From: Myroides oncorhynchi
GTDB lineage: Bacteria; Bacteroidota; Bacteroidia; Flavobacteriales; Flavobacteriaceae
Reading direction: 5' to 3'
Assembly (NCBI RefSeq): GCF_020905415.1
Contig: NZ_JAJJMP010000001.1
Coordinates: forward strand, 3,669,501 to 3,733,500
DNA length: 64,000 nucleotides
The notes under the pieces were generated by a model. It searched no databases. It had not been told where the DNA came from and was given only the letters and a program-made list of their open reading frames with translations. The position numbers were made by a program, and so were the translations under genes. Positions 42,853 through 51,916 of this stretch are shown here, piece by piece (within the stretch, counting starts at the first letter, position 1; each line of letters starts with the position of its first letter).

Positions 42853-44118
42853 CTACTTAATACTGTCGTGATATGTTTTTAGTATTTCTTCTCTAAAATC
42901 AGGATGTGCGATACCTACTAATGCTTCAGTACGTTGTTTTAATGTTTTACCATATAAGTCAGCTACTCCATACTCTGTGACGATATACTGCGCATGAGCA
43001 CGTGTAGTCACTACTCCTGCCCCTTGTTTTAAGAATGGGACGATACGGTTATGTCCTTTATTGCTAGTAGATGATAATGCGATAATAGCCTTACCTCCTT
43101 TACTTAATGAAGCCCCACGTACGAAGTCCATTTGTCCACCCACACCAGAATACATATGTACTCCTAGTGAATCTGCACATATCTGTCCTGTCAAATCTAC
43201 TTCTAACGCTGAGTTAATGGCAACTACTTTAGGATTCTGGCGAATAATAGATGTATCGTTTACATAACTTGACTCTTTCATTACAATAAATGGGTTATTA
43301 TCTACGAACTTATACAGACGCTCAGATCCGATTAAGAATGTTGCTAACGCTCTCCCTTTTGCTATCGTTTTCTTAGAGCAGTTAATCACTCCACTCTCTA
43401 TTAAATCAATCACACCATCAGAGAACATCTCCGTGTGCAATCCTAAGTTTTTATGATTTTGAAGTCTTGATAACACTGCATTTGGTATAGAACCTATCCC
43501 CATCTGCAATGTACTCTCATCCTCTATTAGATTAGCTACGTAATCTCCTATCTTCGCTTCTGTAGCTGATATCTCTACTTGCTTCTGAGCATAAATAGGA
43601 CAGTGATGCTCTACCGCCATATCTATTTTAGAAATATGTAATACACTATCCCCAAAAGTACGAGGCATAAAGTTATTAATCTGTGCAATAGTTATCTGAG
43701 CGCACTCCATAGCAGCTACAGTCGCTTCTACAGAAGTTCCCAAAGAACAGAACCCATGCTCATCAGGAGGAGATACTTGAATAAGAACCACATTTACTTT
43801 AACTGCTCCTTTTCTAAATAGATTAGGTACTTCACTTAAGAAAACAGGTGTATACGACCCATTACCCGCCGCTATAGTATGGCGAACATTCTTACCAATA
43901 AAGAAAGAGTTAACGTGAAAACTACCCGCTAAAGCAGGGTCTGCATAAGGAGCAGCTCCCTCAGTATGGATGTGACAGAACTCTACGTTGCGCAGTTCTT
44001 CTGCTCTATCACTAATCGCCTTAGTTAATATATTAGGAGTGGCAGCTGCTGCATGTACATAAATACGGTCTCCCGATTTTACCACTTTTGCAGCTTCTGC
44101 AGCTGATACATATCTCAT
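42853..44118 (-). CDS. Acetyl-CoA hydrolase/transferase, 4-hydroxybutyrate CoA-transferase-like
   Basis: The 421-aa protein belongs to the short class I CoA-transferases, which include 4-hydroxybutyrate CoA-transferase. The N-terminal AAEAAKVVKSGDRIYVHAAAATPN matches, the likely catalytic Glu lies in GLHTEMFSDGVIDLIESG, and the C-terminal CoA region is MYSGVGGQMDFVRGASLSKGGKAIIAL. Compared with the 501-aa relative at 11242, it is shorter and of a different subfamily. It is a single-gene unit, convergent with the 482-aa protein. The acyl substrate is not known. Confidence 0.86.
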   Translation of the reverse strand: MRYVSAAEAAKVVKSGDRIYVHAAAATPNILTKAISDRAEELRNVEFCHIHTEGAAPYADPALAGSFHVNSFFIGKNVRHTIAAGNGSYTPVFLSEVPNLFRKGAVKVNVVLIQVSPPDEHGFCSLGTSVEATVAAMECAQITIAQINNFMPRTFGDSVLHISKIDMAVEHHCPIYAQKQVEISATEAKIGDYVANLIEDESTLQMGIGSIPNAVLSRLQNHKNLGLHTEMFSDGVIDLIESGVINCSKKTIAKGRALATFLIGSERLYKFVDNNPFIVMKESSYVNDTSIIRQNPKVVAINSALEVDLTGQICADSLGVHMYSGVGGQMDFVRGASLSKGGKAIIALSSTSNKGHNRIVPFLKQGAGVVTTRAHAQYIVTEYGVADLYGKTLKQRTEALVGIAHPDFREEILKTYHDSIK

Positions 44119-44244
44119 ATTTAAAGTATTTGGAAATGACTAAACACCTAGGGTGTCTTTTCTATTAATAACAGTTCCAAATTACGTAATTTTCCAACAG
44201 TATTCAACTGATTTATATCAGTAAACACTGTGTTATCTCGATTT

Positions 44245-44643
44245 TTAGCAGAAATATAAAAATGCATTACTAAGTGCCAAATAAATACAAAGAGGAATGA
44301 AAATTCCCGTATCATTTTTAGCAAATACACTGTCTTTCACTTTTTTAAACAAACCTACATACCTAAAGTCTCCTATCGCTCTTAGTCCAAACAATATTCC
44401 CATCACTAAATATATCCAATGATACCCTACTATGACAACACCACTAAAGAATGCAAACATCCCTAATCCACTTGCCACTACTAGTGTACCTAGAGGTCTA
44501 GGATGAAGTTTAAGCTCTCCATCTTTAGTTGGAAGAGTTCCTGCTTTTAATTTCATCCCCCCGAATGCCCAATAAATATGTATTCCTGATAGAAATGAAA
44601 AAATAATGACATTCACTATCTTAATAATTACCTCTAAACTCAT
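44245..44643 (-). CDS. DUF3995 membrane protein
   Basis: The 132-aa protein has four hydrophobic segments with the DUF3995 pattern: SGIHIYWAFGG in the first segment, LHPRPLGTLVVASGLG in the second, and GLRAIGDFRYVGLFKKVKDSVFAKNDT after the third. The function is unknown. It lies between the CoA-transferase (126 bases downstream) and the Crp-type regulator (69 bases upstream), all leftward. It has its own -7 box, so regulation may be separate. Confidence 0.8.
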   Translation of the reverse strand: MSLEVIIKIVNVIIFSFLSGIHIYWAFGGMKLKAGTLPTKDGELKLHPRPLGTLVVASGLGMFAFFSGVVIVGYHWIYLVMGILFGLRAIGDFRYVGLFKKVKDSVFAKNDTGIFIPLCIYLALSNAFLYFC

Positions 44644-44666
44644 AATGCTAATGTATTTGAATGAAG

Positions 44667-44674
44667 CAAAAATA
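44667..44674 (-). promoter_or_regulatory. -7 box TATTTTTG upstream of the DUF3995 gene
   Basis: CAAAAATA on the plus strand reads TATTTTTG on the coding strand, 23 bases before the ATG at 44643. Confidence 0.42.
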
Positions 44675-44712
44675 CCTTACTAAAAAGAGAGAAACATTCA
44701 CTTAAGTTAACG

Positions 44713-45276
44713 TTACTTTTCACTTAACCTCTTGCGTATACGAGATAAAGACTGAGGTTTTACCCCGATATAACTAGCAATATGCTTCTGTGGAATATAA
44801 TCAAATACCTTTGGAGAAGTATTTACCAACTGTAGGTAGCGTTGTTCAGGTGTTAGAAACAAGAGAAAATCAATACGCTTCTTCGCTTCTAAAAAGATTT
44901 GGTCTGCCATTAATCTACCTAATCGCTGCCCTTCTAAAGAACGCTCATAATACTCAAACAAATCAACCTTTCTAATTAACTCTACCTCCGTCTCCTCCAC
45001 CGCCACGATGATTAACTGAGAAGGTGTATTAGTAAGAAGCCCCTCATAATTCGTAAACACATCATCACTAAGATAGAATGAGAAAGACACATCTCTACCT
45101 TCTGCATCTATATAATACATACGTAAACTGCCTGTACGTACTAGCCCTACATAATCACACACCTCACCAAGGCTCAGTATCTCCTCCCCTTTCTTCATTA
45201 CTCTATACAACACCTTAGGTTCCAAATCCTGTAATAATCGTGATACGAATTCATTGCTTTGCATAACTTCCTTCAA
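44713..45276 (-). CDS. Crp/Fnr-family transcriptional regulator
   Basis: The 187-aa protein has a cyclic-nucleotide-binding-type beta barrel (about residues 15-120, KKGEEILSLGEVCDYVGLVRTGSLRMYYIDAEGRDVSFSFY) and a C-terminal winged helix with YIPQKHIASYIGVKPQSLSRIRKRL as recognition region. No cysteine cluster for an Fe-S centre is seen, so it is not FNR. The PQKHIASYIGVKPQSLSRIRK region is typical of this group in Bacteroidota. Its promoter lies next to repeat variant C. The DUF3995 gene is the nearest candidate target. Confidence 0.88.
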   Translation of the reverse strand: MKEVMQSNEFVSRLLQDLEPKVLYRVMKKGEEILSLGEVCDYVGLVRTGSLRMYYIDAEGRDVSFSFYLSDDVFTNYEGLLTNTPSQLIIVAVEETEVELIRKVDLFEYYERSLEGQRLGRLMADQIFLEAKKRIDFLLFLTPEQRYLQLVNTSPKVFDYIPQKHIASYIGVKPQSLSRIRKRLSEK

Positions 45277-45282
45277 TTTTGA

Positions 45283-45310
45283 CGAAGATAAAACATTCCT
45301 TTAGTAACAA
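45283..45310 (-). promoter_or_regulatory. Promoter of the Crp-type gene, TTG-N17-TATCTTCG
   Basis: On the minus strand TTG (CAA at 45308-45310) and TATCTTCG (45283-45290) with a 17-base spacer. The box has one mismatch to TANNTTTG. It lies directly beside repeat variant C at 45314. Confidence 0.55.
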
Positions 45311-45313
45311 TTC

Positions 45314-45380
45314 ATTTGTTCCCAAGTTCTTCCCAAGATTGCCTGTTTGTTCCCAAGAAGGACCTGTTTTAGGAACGAGA
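45314..45380 (+). repeat. Variant C of the dispersed repeat core
   Basis: The core of copies A and B is present with a changed motif: TTCCCAAG replaces TTCGGAA at all three positions, starting at 45319, 45330 and 45350 (steps of 11 and 20 bases against 11 and 21 in A and B). The flanking TTTGTTC, the TGTTTGTTC before the third motif and the AAGGACCTGTTTT after it match copy A's layout. The upstream CCA(T/C)TTTTT part is absent. It contains no reading frame. The remaining sequence to 45476 has no gene. Confidence 0.6.
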
Positions 45381-45476
45381 GAGGAATCTGACTGGAAGGG
45401 AAGTAAAGCACGAGATATTTAAGGTAAAACAGCTACTCCATTAATCTGTTTTTTGTAAAACCACCTTACAATAGAT

Positions 45477-45746
45477 TTAAGTCTTGTAATTTTCTACCAA
45501 TTGATCAACTGCTGCTAACTTTAAAAAATCATCCTGTAAACTTAACACACGAAGTACATTAAAATAAGCTCCCATAGCTACGCTTGGCTCCCCTTTTTCA
45601 ATTAGGTACAATGTCGATCTAGCAACACCAGCGCGTTCAGCAACTTGTACTGCAGTTAATTTACGACGCTTTCGAGCAAGCTTTATATTTTCGTCCATTT
45701 GCTCTAATGCCGTCTTATATTTAGGTAATACAGCTTGCTTCCTCAT
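45477..45746 (-). CDS. HipB-like helix-turn-helix repressor, orphan
   Basis: The 89-aa protein has an XRE-type HTH domain at about residues 18-72, with the helix-turn-helix in TAVQVAERAGVARSTLYLIEKG. It resembles HipB antitoxins, which bind DNA and neutralise the kinase HipA. No hipA gene follows: downstream lie only 200 bases of non-coding DNA and the Crp-type gene. So either it is a regulator without toxin or the toxin has been lost. A perfect inverted repeat covers its promoter, which supports autorepression. Confidence 0.85.
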   Translation of the reverse strand: MRKQAVLPKYKTALEQMDENIKLARKRRKLTAVQVAERAGVARSTLYLIEKGEPSVAMGAYFNVLRVLSLQDDFLKLAAVDQLVENYKT

Positions 45747-45750
45747 CTCA

Positions 45751-45805
45751 AAATGATTGTTATTTCATACAAATACAGCAATAATGTTTGAAATAACAAT
45801 CATTT
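45751..45805. promoter_or_regulatory. Operator: perfect 17-bp inverted repeat around the HipB-like promoter
   Basis: Arms 45751-45767 and 45789-45805 are perfect inverted copies (AAATGATTGTTATTTCA), separated by 21 bases, and begin 4 bases before the start codon. A promoter lies within: TTG at the minus-strand position of 45797-45799 and TGTATTTG at 45770-45777, 19 bases apart. Each arm covers one promoter box region, so binding would block RNA polymerase. Confidence 0.82.
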
Positions 45806-46036
45806 CAACTAAACACATAGTTTACCAAAGTGGTTATAAGTTCACTAATTTGAATTGATTTCAAAGACGACATAGGCAATATTAGGGTACTGACTCTTAG
45901 TACTAACAGATTTAGCGTTTAAAAAAATAAATAGTTTAAGCTAAATGTTTTTCCTAACACATCACACCACCTCCGCCATTCACATAAAAAAAATAGCTCA
46001 ACTGAATTAAATACAGGTAATTCAGCCAAATAATGT

Positions 46037-46044
46037 TATTTTTG
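46037..46044 (+). promoter_or_regulatory. -7 box TATTTTTG upstream of mutS2
   Basis: A perfect TANNTTTG match, 23 bases before the ATG at 46068. The preceding 200 bases are AT-rich and hold no gene. Confidence 0.42.
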
Positions 46045-46067
46045 TACTTACTTCTCATTTTATCAAA

Positions 46068-48242
46068 ATGACATCAATAAATACAAAAACATTACAAGAC
46101 TTAGAATTCAACACAGTATTAGAAACAATATCAGCACTTTGTACGACAGAGGCTGGTAAAGAAGCTGCTATGGAGATACACCCTTTTAAAACAAGGGAGA
46201 GTACAATGCGAGCGTTGAGACAGACTTCTGAATACGTTTCTTCTTATACGAATAATAACATCATCCCGAATCACTATTTTGATAGTATAGATTACGAATT
46301 AAAGTTCTTAGGCATCGAGAACAGTTTCTTAGAAGTAAGTAGCTTTAAGAAGATCGCTACCCTTGCTGAGACTACGATTACACTTATCGCATTTCTTAAG
46401 AAGTTTGAGGAGTACTATCCTAACTTATACTTTGAGGCGGAACAAACGCCACTAGAGAAGTCGATTCTTAAAGAGATCGATAATGTACTGGATAAATACG
46501 GAGAGATTAAGGATAATGCTTCTGTAGACTTAATGAATATTCGCAAGAATATTAACCTAGTTAGAGGGAAGATTAATCAGAGTTTCGGAAGTGCACTGAG
46601 CCAATATAACAGCTCTGGATATCTAGATGATATTAGAGAGACTGTGGTAGAGAACAGACGTGTACTAGCCGTTATCGCTATGCATAGACGCAAAGTTAAG
46701 GGGAGTGTATTAGGTACTTCTAAGACAGGAAGTATCGTCTACATCGAACCTGAAGCGACGCTTAGATATTCGAGAGAATTAAACAATCTAGAGTATGAAG
46801 AGCGTGAAGAGATAGTGCGTATCTTAAAGCATCTGACTGATGTGATTCGTCCATTTAGAGACTTGCTATCAGAATATCAGAGTTTCCTTACTTATATAGA
46901 CGTTACAGCTGGTAAAGCGAAGTATGCTAATAAGATTAACGGACTACTTCCTGAGATTAGCAAAGAACGTGAGATGTACTTTAGAGAAGCCTTCCACCCT
47001 ATCTTATTATTGAATAACCGCGCTAAGAATAAGCCCGTTTATCCACAGACGATAAGCTTAGGACAGGACAGCCGTATCATCGTTATCTCTGGTCCTAATG
47101 CTGGTGGTAAGAGTATTACTCTAAAGACTATTGGGTTGTTACAGCTGATGTTACAGTCAGGACTGCTAATTCCGGTACACGAGCGAAGCAAGACTTTCTT
47201 ATTTGACAGAATACTGACAGATATCGGTGATAATCAATCTATCGAGAACCACTTGAGTACATATAGTTACAGACTTAAGAATATGAATTACTTCTTAAAG
47301 AAATGTAATGCGAATACACTGTTCTTAATCGATGAGTTCGGTACAGGATCTGACCCTGAACTAGGAGGTGCATTAGCAGAGGTATTCTTAGAGGAACTGT
47401 ATGACAGAGAGGCTTATGGGATTATCACTACACACTATACTAATCTAAAGATACTAGCGAATGAGTTGCCTAATGCGACAAATGCTAATATGCTTTTTGA
47501 CGAGAAGTCTCTAGAGCCTATGTATAAACTAAACGTAGGTCAGGCAGGTAGTTCGTTCACTTTCGAGGTAGCACAGAAGAATGGTATTCCATTTAGCTTA
47601 ATCAACAGAGCTAAGAAGAAGGTAGAGGGTGATAAAGTTCGTTTTGATAAAACTATCGCTAATCTACAGAAAGAAAGACACAAGCTAGAACGAACTTCTC
47701 AAAATCTAAAAGAAGAAGAAACGAAAGCAAGAGATGAAAGCAAAAAGATGGAGACCATCAATGCTAAGATTCAAGACAAACTGGAGCGTTACCAAGAGTT
47801 ATTTGACTCTAACCAACGTCTAGTAGCTTTAGGTCAACGTCTAGATGATCTATCTGAAAAATACTTTAATAACAAGAGCAAGAAAACCCTGTTCGGAGAA
47901 GTACTTAAAGTAGTGGAAATCGAAAACTCTAAACGCAAGCCTATTACAGTCAAAGAAAAGAAAGAGAAAGAGGTAGTCCAAAAAGAATTGATCAAAGAAG
48001 TAGAGCAGAAAGTAGAAGTTATCCGAAAGGAGAAAAAAGAAGAAAAAGCGAAGAAACAACTACAAGATACTCAGAACAAGACTAACTTCCTGCTTAAAGT
48101 AGGTGATAGAGTTAGAATGATAGATGGTCGCTCTGTAGGAACAATAGATGTGATCGAAAAAAACAAAGCCACTGTTAACTATGGTATCTTTACTTCTAAA
48201 GTAAGTATAGATCAATTAGAAATGGTGCAACGCAAAAAATAA
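46068..48242 (+). CDS. MutS2-family protein without Smr domain
   Basis: The 724-aa protein belongs to the MutS2 branch of the MutS ATPases, linked to suppression of recombination and to ribosome rescue rather than mismatch repair. The Walker A is VISGPNAGGKSITLK, Walker B TLFLIDEFGTGSDPELGG, and the following H loop ITTHYTNLK. A coiled-coil region (about residues 520-610) and a charged Lys/Glu linker follow, then a KOW-like beta domain (VGDRVRMIDGRSVGTIDVI). The C-terminal Smr nuclease domain of Bacillus MutS2 is missing. Its stop codon overlaps the start of the DCC gene by one base. Confidence 0.9.
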   Translation: MTSINTKTLQDLEFNTVLETISALCTTEAGKEAAMEIHPFKTRESTMRALRQTSEYVSSYTNNNIIPNHYFDSIDYELKFLGIENSFLEVSSFKKIATLAETTITLIAFLKKFEEYYPNLYFEAEQTPLEKSILKEIDNVLDKYGEIKDNASVDLMNIRKNINLVRGKINQSFGSALSQYNSSGYLDDIRETVVENRRVLAVIAMHRRKVKGSVLGTSKTGSIVYIEPEATLRYSRELNNLEYEEREEIVRILKHLTDVIRPFRDLLSEYQSFLTYIDVTAGKAKYANKINGLLPEISKEREMYFREAFHPILLLNNRAKNKPVYPQTISLGQDSRIIVISGPNAGGKSITLKTIGLLQLMLQSGLLIPVHERSKTFLFDRILTDIGDNQSIENHLSTYSYRLKNMNYFLKKCNANTLFLIDEFGTGSDPELGGALAEVFLEELYDREAYGIITTHYTNLKILANELPNATNANMLFDEKSLEPMYKLNVGQAGSSFTFEVAQKNGIPFSLINRAKKKVEGDKVRFDKTIANLQKERHKLERTSQNLKEEETKARDESKKMETINAKIQDKLERYQELFDSNQRLVALGQRLDDLSEKYFNNKSKKTLFGEVLKVVEIENSKRKPITVKEKKEKEVVQKELIKEVEQKVEVIRKEKKEEKAKKQLQDTQNKTNFLLKVGDRVRMIDGRSVGTIDVIEKNKATVNYGIFTSKVSIDQLEMVQRKK

Positions 48243-48655
48243 TGTTAGACATACCACGTGATAAAAAGATAGTCTTATTTGACGGAGTTTGTAACCTATG
48301 TGATACTACCGTTAATAAGATCATTACTGCTGATAAAGACGATCAGTTTAGATTTGTCTCTCTTGACTCTGACAAGGGCAAGGAGATTCTAAACTATATC
48401 GGAATAGATAGAGCAAAGATAGATAGTATCGTATTATACGAACCTGGAATAGCGTATTACATCAAGTCAAAGGCGGCTTTTCAAATCGCGTCTACACTTG
48501 GAGGAATGTATTCATTAATAGGTGTTTTTTCTTTTTTACCAAAAGGATTGACTGATCCCTTATATGATTACATCGCTAAAAACAGATACAAATGGTACGG
48601 AAAAAAGGAGAGCTGTATGATTCCTAGTGAGGATATTAAACAGAAATTTCTTTGA
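48242..48655 (+). CDS. DCC-family thiol-disulfide oxidoreductase-like protein
   Basis: The 137-aa protein carries the DCC motif near the N-terminus (VLFDGVCNLCDTTVNKI), which gives the family its name (DxxCxxC), and is predicted to be a thioredoxin-like redox protein. It is cytoplasmic, with no signal peptide. It overlaps the MutS2 stop by one base, so translation is coupled. The substrate is unknown. Confidence 0.88.
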   Translation: MLDIPRDKKIVLFDGVCNLCDTTVNKIITADKDDQFRFVSLDSDKGKEILNYIGIDRAKIDSIVLYEPGIAYYIKSKAAFQIASTLGGMYSLIGVFSFLPKGLTDPLYDYIAKNRYKWYGKKESCMIPSEDIKQKFL

Positions 48656-48723
48656 TTTGGCCACTTAACGCTAATTTGTGATTTTTTAATCATAAATAAT
48701 TTCTATTAAACTTAGGCAATGCT

Positions 48724-48731
48724 TATATTTG
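48724..48731 (+). promoter_or_regulatory. -7 box TATATTTG upstream of pheT
   Basis: A perfect TANNTTTG match, 25 bases before the ATG at 48757. No TTG at the -33 spacing. Confidence 0.5.
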
Positions 48732-48756
48732 CGTACTTATAAAAAAATATTCTCGA

Positions 48757-51192
48757 ATGCATATTTCATACAATTGGTTAAAACAATTCATTAAATTAGA
48801 CATAACATCAGAAGAAACTTCAGAAATCTTAACAGACTTAGGTCTTGAGGTAGAAGGAATCACTCAATACGAGAGTCTTAAAGGTGGTCTAAGAGGAGTT
48901 GTTGTTGGACACGTATTATCTTGTACAAAACATCCAAATGCAGACAAATTAAACGTAACAAAAGTTGATTTAGGAACAGGTGAGCCGGTACAGATCGTAT
49001 GTGGTGCGCCTAACGTTGCTGCGGGGCAAAAAGTACCGGTTGCTACTATTGGTACAGAATTGTTCGACGCAGAAGGAAATGCATTCCAAATCAAGAAGGG
49101 CAAGATTCGCGGAGAAGAAAGCTTTGGTATGATTTGTTCTGAAGTAGAACTTGGTATAGGTACAGATGGTAGTGGTATTTTAGTATTAGAGGACAAGTGG
49201 GAACCAGGTACACCTGCCGCTACTCTATTCAATATCACAACAGACGAGGTCTTTGAAATTGGTCTTACTCCTAACCGCTCAGATGCAATGAGCCACTGGG
49301 GTGTAGCTCGAGATCTTAGAGCTAGTCTATTACAAAACTCAAAAGAAGAAACTCAACACAAAGAATTAATCACCCCTTCTGTCAGCAAATTTAAAGTTGA
49401 AAGAAGAACACTTAAGATTGATGTTGTCGTTGATGATTATAAAAAAGCACCGCGCTACTGTGGTGTTACTATTTCTGATATAGAAGTTAAAACTTCTCCA
49501 GACTGGTTACAAGATAGATTAAAAGCAATCGGCATTGCTCCTAAGAACAATATCGTAGACGTTACTAACTACGTGTTACACGATTTAGGACAACCTCTAC
49601 ACGCTTTTGATGCTGCGAAGATTAAAGGTGGTAAAGTACACGTTAAGACTGTAGATGCAGGTACTAAATTCGTTACCTTAGACGGAGTAGAACGCATTCT
49701 TCACGAAGATGATTTAATGATCTGTGATGAGAATGGACCGATGTGTATCGCTGGGGTATTTGGTGGAAGTAAATCTGCTGTATCTGAGAACACAACTACT
49801 ATATTCTTAGAAAGTGCTTACTTTAACCCTGTAACAGTTAGAAAGGCAGCTAAGAGACATGGTTTAAATACAGACTCATCTTTCCGTTTTGAGAGAGGTG
49901 TAGACCCTGCTATCACTGAATATGCCCTTAAACACGCCGCTCTACTTATCCAAAAAGTAGCTGGTGGTGAAATTACTTCTGATATCATTGACTTATACCC
50001 TAAGAAAGTAGAAGAGCATTCTGTATTCTTAAATTTCGATAATATCACTAGATTATTAGGAGAAGAAATCTCAAAAGAGACAATCAAGAAAATCTTAGTT
50101 TCACTAGATATTAAAGTACACAGTATGTCTGATATTGGTATCGGTATTACAGTACCCGCTTACCGTGCTGATGTAACTAGAGAGATTGACGTTATCGAAG
50201 AGATTTTAAGAGTATACGGATTCAATAACATTACCTTCTCTTCTAAACTAAATGCTACAATCGCTAATAGTTCTAGAACAGAAGATCACAAAGTACAAAA
50301 TATCATCGCTAATCAATTAGTAGCACAAGGATTTAATGAGATTATGAATAACTCATTAACTACACCTGCTTACAGTGAATTAAGCGAAAACATTAAAGCA
50401 AGTTACCAAGTAGATATTTTAAACCCATTAAGTTTTGACCTATCAGCAATGAGACAGTCATTATTATTTGGAGGTTTAGAGTCTATCGCTTACAATATCA
50501 ATAGAAAGCGTGGTGATTTAAAATTCTTTGAATTCGGTAAGACTTACCACAAAATGCTTAATAACTACGAAGAGTATAAACGATTCGCTGTATTAGCAAC
50601 TGGTAACATCACTAAAGCAAGTTGGAACTCTGTGCAGAAACCTATTAGCTTCTTTGATTTTAAAGGGTATATCAACGGAATTATCACTCGTCTAGGTTTT
50701 GCTAAAATCACTAGCCAACCTGTAGAGTCTGATTTATTCTCTGAAGGTATCGCTTACTATGTAGGAAAAGAGTTAATCGTAGAATTCGGTATTCTTAAGA
50801 AATCAGTAACTAAACACTTCGATATTAAACAAGAAGTATGTTATGCTGAGTTTAACTGGGATAACGTTCTTAAAACTGTTTCTGCTAAGATCAAAATAGC
50901 TGAGATTAATAAGTTCCCTTCTGTTAAACGTGATTATGCTTTATTAATCAATGAATCAGTTACTTTTGAAGAGATCTACAACTTAGTAAAACAAGTAGAC
51001 AAAGCGATCATTAAAGACGTTACGCTATTTGACGTTTACCAAGGTGATAAAATCGAAGACGGTCAGAAATCTTATGCTATCTCTATCTTAATGGAAGACA
51101 ATACAAAAACTCTTACAGACAATCAAGTTGACAAAATAATGAGCAAAATACAGTATCAATTAGAGAATGTTCTAAGTGCTCAATTAAGATAA
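48757..51192 (+). CDS. pheT: Phenylalanyl-tRNA synthetase beta subunit
   Basis: The 811-aa subunit pairs with PheS (not in this window) to charge tRNA-Phe. The N-terminal tRNA-binding domain covers about residues 40-155 (VVGHVLSCTKHPNADKLNVTKVDLG, then QIVCGAPNVAAGQKVPVA). The B3/B4 editing region with NNIVDVTNYVLHDLGQPLHAFDA and SKSAVSENTT follows, then the B5 DNA-binding-like domain, the inactive catalytic-like core and the C-terminal FDX-ACB domain (FPSVKRDYALLINESVTFEEI). pheS and pheT are separated in this organism, as in many Bacteroidota. Confidence 0.95.
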   Translation: MHISYNWLKQFIKLDITSEETSEILTDLGLEVEGITQYESLKGGLRGVVVGHVLSCTKHPNADKLNVTKVDLGTGEPVQIVCGAPNVAAGQKVPVATIGTELFDAEGNAFQIKKGKIRGEESFGMICSEVELGIGTDGSGILVLEDKWEPGTPAATLFNITTDEVFEIGLTPNRSDAMSHWGVARDLRASLLQNSKEETQHKELITPSVSKFKVERRTLKIDVVVDDYKKAPRYCGVTISDIEVKTSPDWLQDRLKAIGIAPKNNIVDVTNYVLHDLGQPLHAFDAAKIKGGKVHVKTVDAGTKFVTLDGVERILHEDDLMICDENGPMCIAGVFGGSKSAVSENTTTIFLESAYFNPVTVRKAAKRHGLNTDSSFRFERGVDPAITEYALKHAALLIQKVAGGEITSDIIDLYPKKVEEHSVFLNFDNITRLLGEEISKETIKKILVSLDIKVHSMSDIGIGITVPAYRADVTREIDVIEEILRVYGFNNITFSSKLNATIANSSRTEDHKVQNIIANQLVAQGFNEIMNNSLTTPAYSELSENIKASYQVDILNPLSFDLSAMRQSLLFGGLESIAYNINRKRGDLKFFEFGKTYHKMLNNYEEYKRFAVLATGNITKASWNSVQKPISFFDFKGYINGIITRLGFAKITSQPVESDLFSEGIAYYVGKELIVEFGILKKSVTKHFDIKQEVCYAEFNWDNVLKTVSAKIKIAEINKFPSVKRDYALLINESVTFEEIYNLVKQVDKAIIKDVTLFDVYQGDKIEDGQKSYAISILMEDNTKTLTDNQVDKIMSKIQYQLENVLSAQLR

Positions 51193-51215
51193 TACTAATC
51201 GTTTATAGTATATAT

Positions 51216-51252
51216 AAAAACGCCCTACTAGATTTTAGTAGGGCGTTTTTTT
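51216..51252 (+). terminator. Terminator after pheT
   Basis: A 15-bp perfect stem (51216-51230 with 51236-51250), loop GATTT and a T-run. Confidence 0.9.
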
Positions 51253-51916
51253 GCAATTACAATACCTATCCATACAATAAAGTACCTACAATACAATTTA
51301 TAGCTTGCTAATTTACAGCAACTAGATTTGATCAAAAACGATCAGCATTTTGCCTATCATACTCAACAAATCAAAATCACTTTATTAAAACACAATCAAA
51401 ACAGTTTACATACATCAATACTAAAATTTTACCATACCTACAAAATGTAAAAGATAAAGTATTAACCTAGAATCAGTATTAACCAAATAGTACAAAGCAA
51501 CTCTATTTTATTGCTATTTATATAATTACTTCTCGTTTATATGCCATGCCTTTAAGTATTAATACCAATAGTATATATAAATATTCACAAAACGAGTAGA
51601 TGATGCTAATAAAAATTCGCAAATAAATCATTGCCACAAATTAGCCAAATAGACTTCTAATACACATCAATAATACCATTAAAATCAAATAACACCACCC
51701 GAAAAACAACAATTTATAAAAAATAAAAATAATTAATCAATAAAAAATAAAAATAATTACAATTACAATAACAAAATAATCAATAAAAAATCAATTACAT
51801 AATATATTACTTAATCTGAAGTTAGTATTACAAATCTAATTACAATATCAAAAAAACCTTTTTTCTGTAAATTAAATACAATAAATTTGTATAATTAACC
51901 ATAAAAAAGAACATAA
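51253..51916. other. AT-rich non-coding region before the secreted triplet
   Basis: About 660 bases with no gene. It is very AT-rich and contains an 18-bp direct repeat (AAAAAATAAAAATAATTA at 51718-51735 and 51742-51759, 24 bases apart). A TAAATTTG box at 51882-51889 may be the promoter of the triplet. Confidence 0.5.

Noticed and set aside
44148..44330. 60-codon frame overlapping the DUF3995 gene end
   Set aside because: It overlaps a better-supported gene on the same strand in another frame and has no family features.
45277..45476. A missing hipA toxin between the HipB-like gene and the Crp-type gene
   Set aside because: Only 200 bases separate the genes and no kinase-like frame fits there in any phase.
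51718..51790. AT-rich direct repeats as a replication origin or CRISPR
   Set aside because: There are only two exact 18-bp copies, no DnaA-box cluster and no spacer structure. It looks like low-complexity drift.
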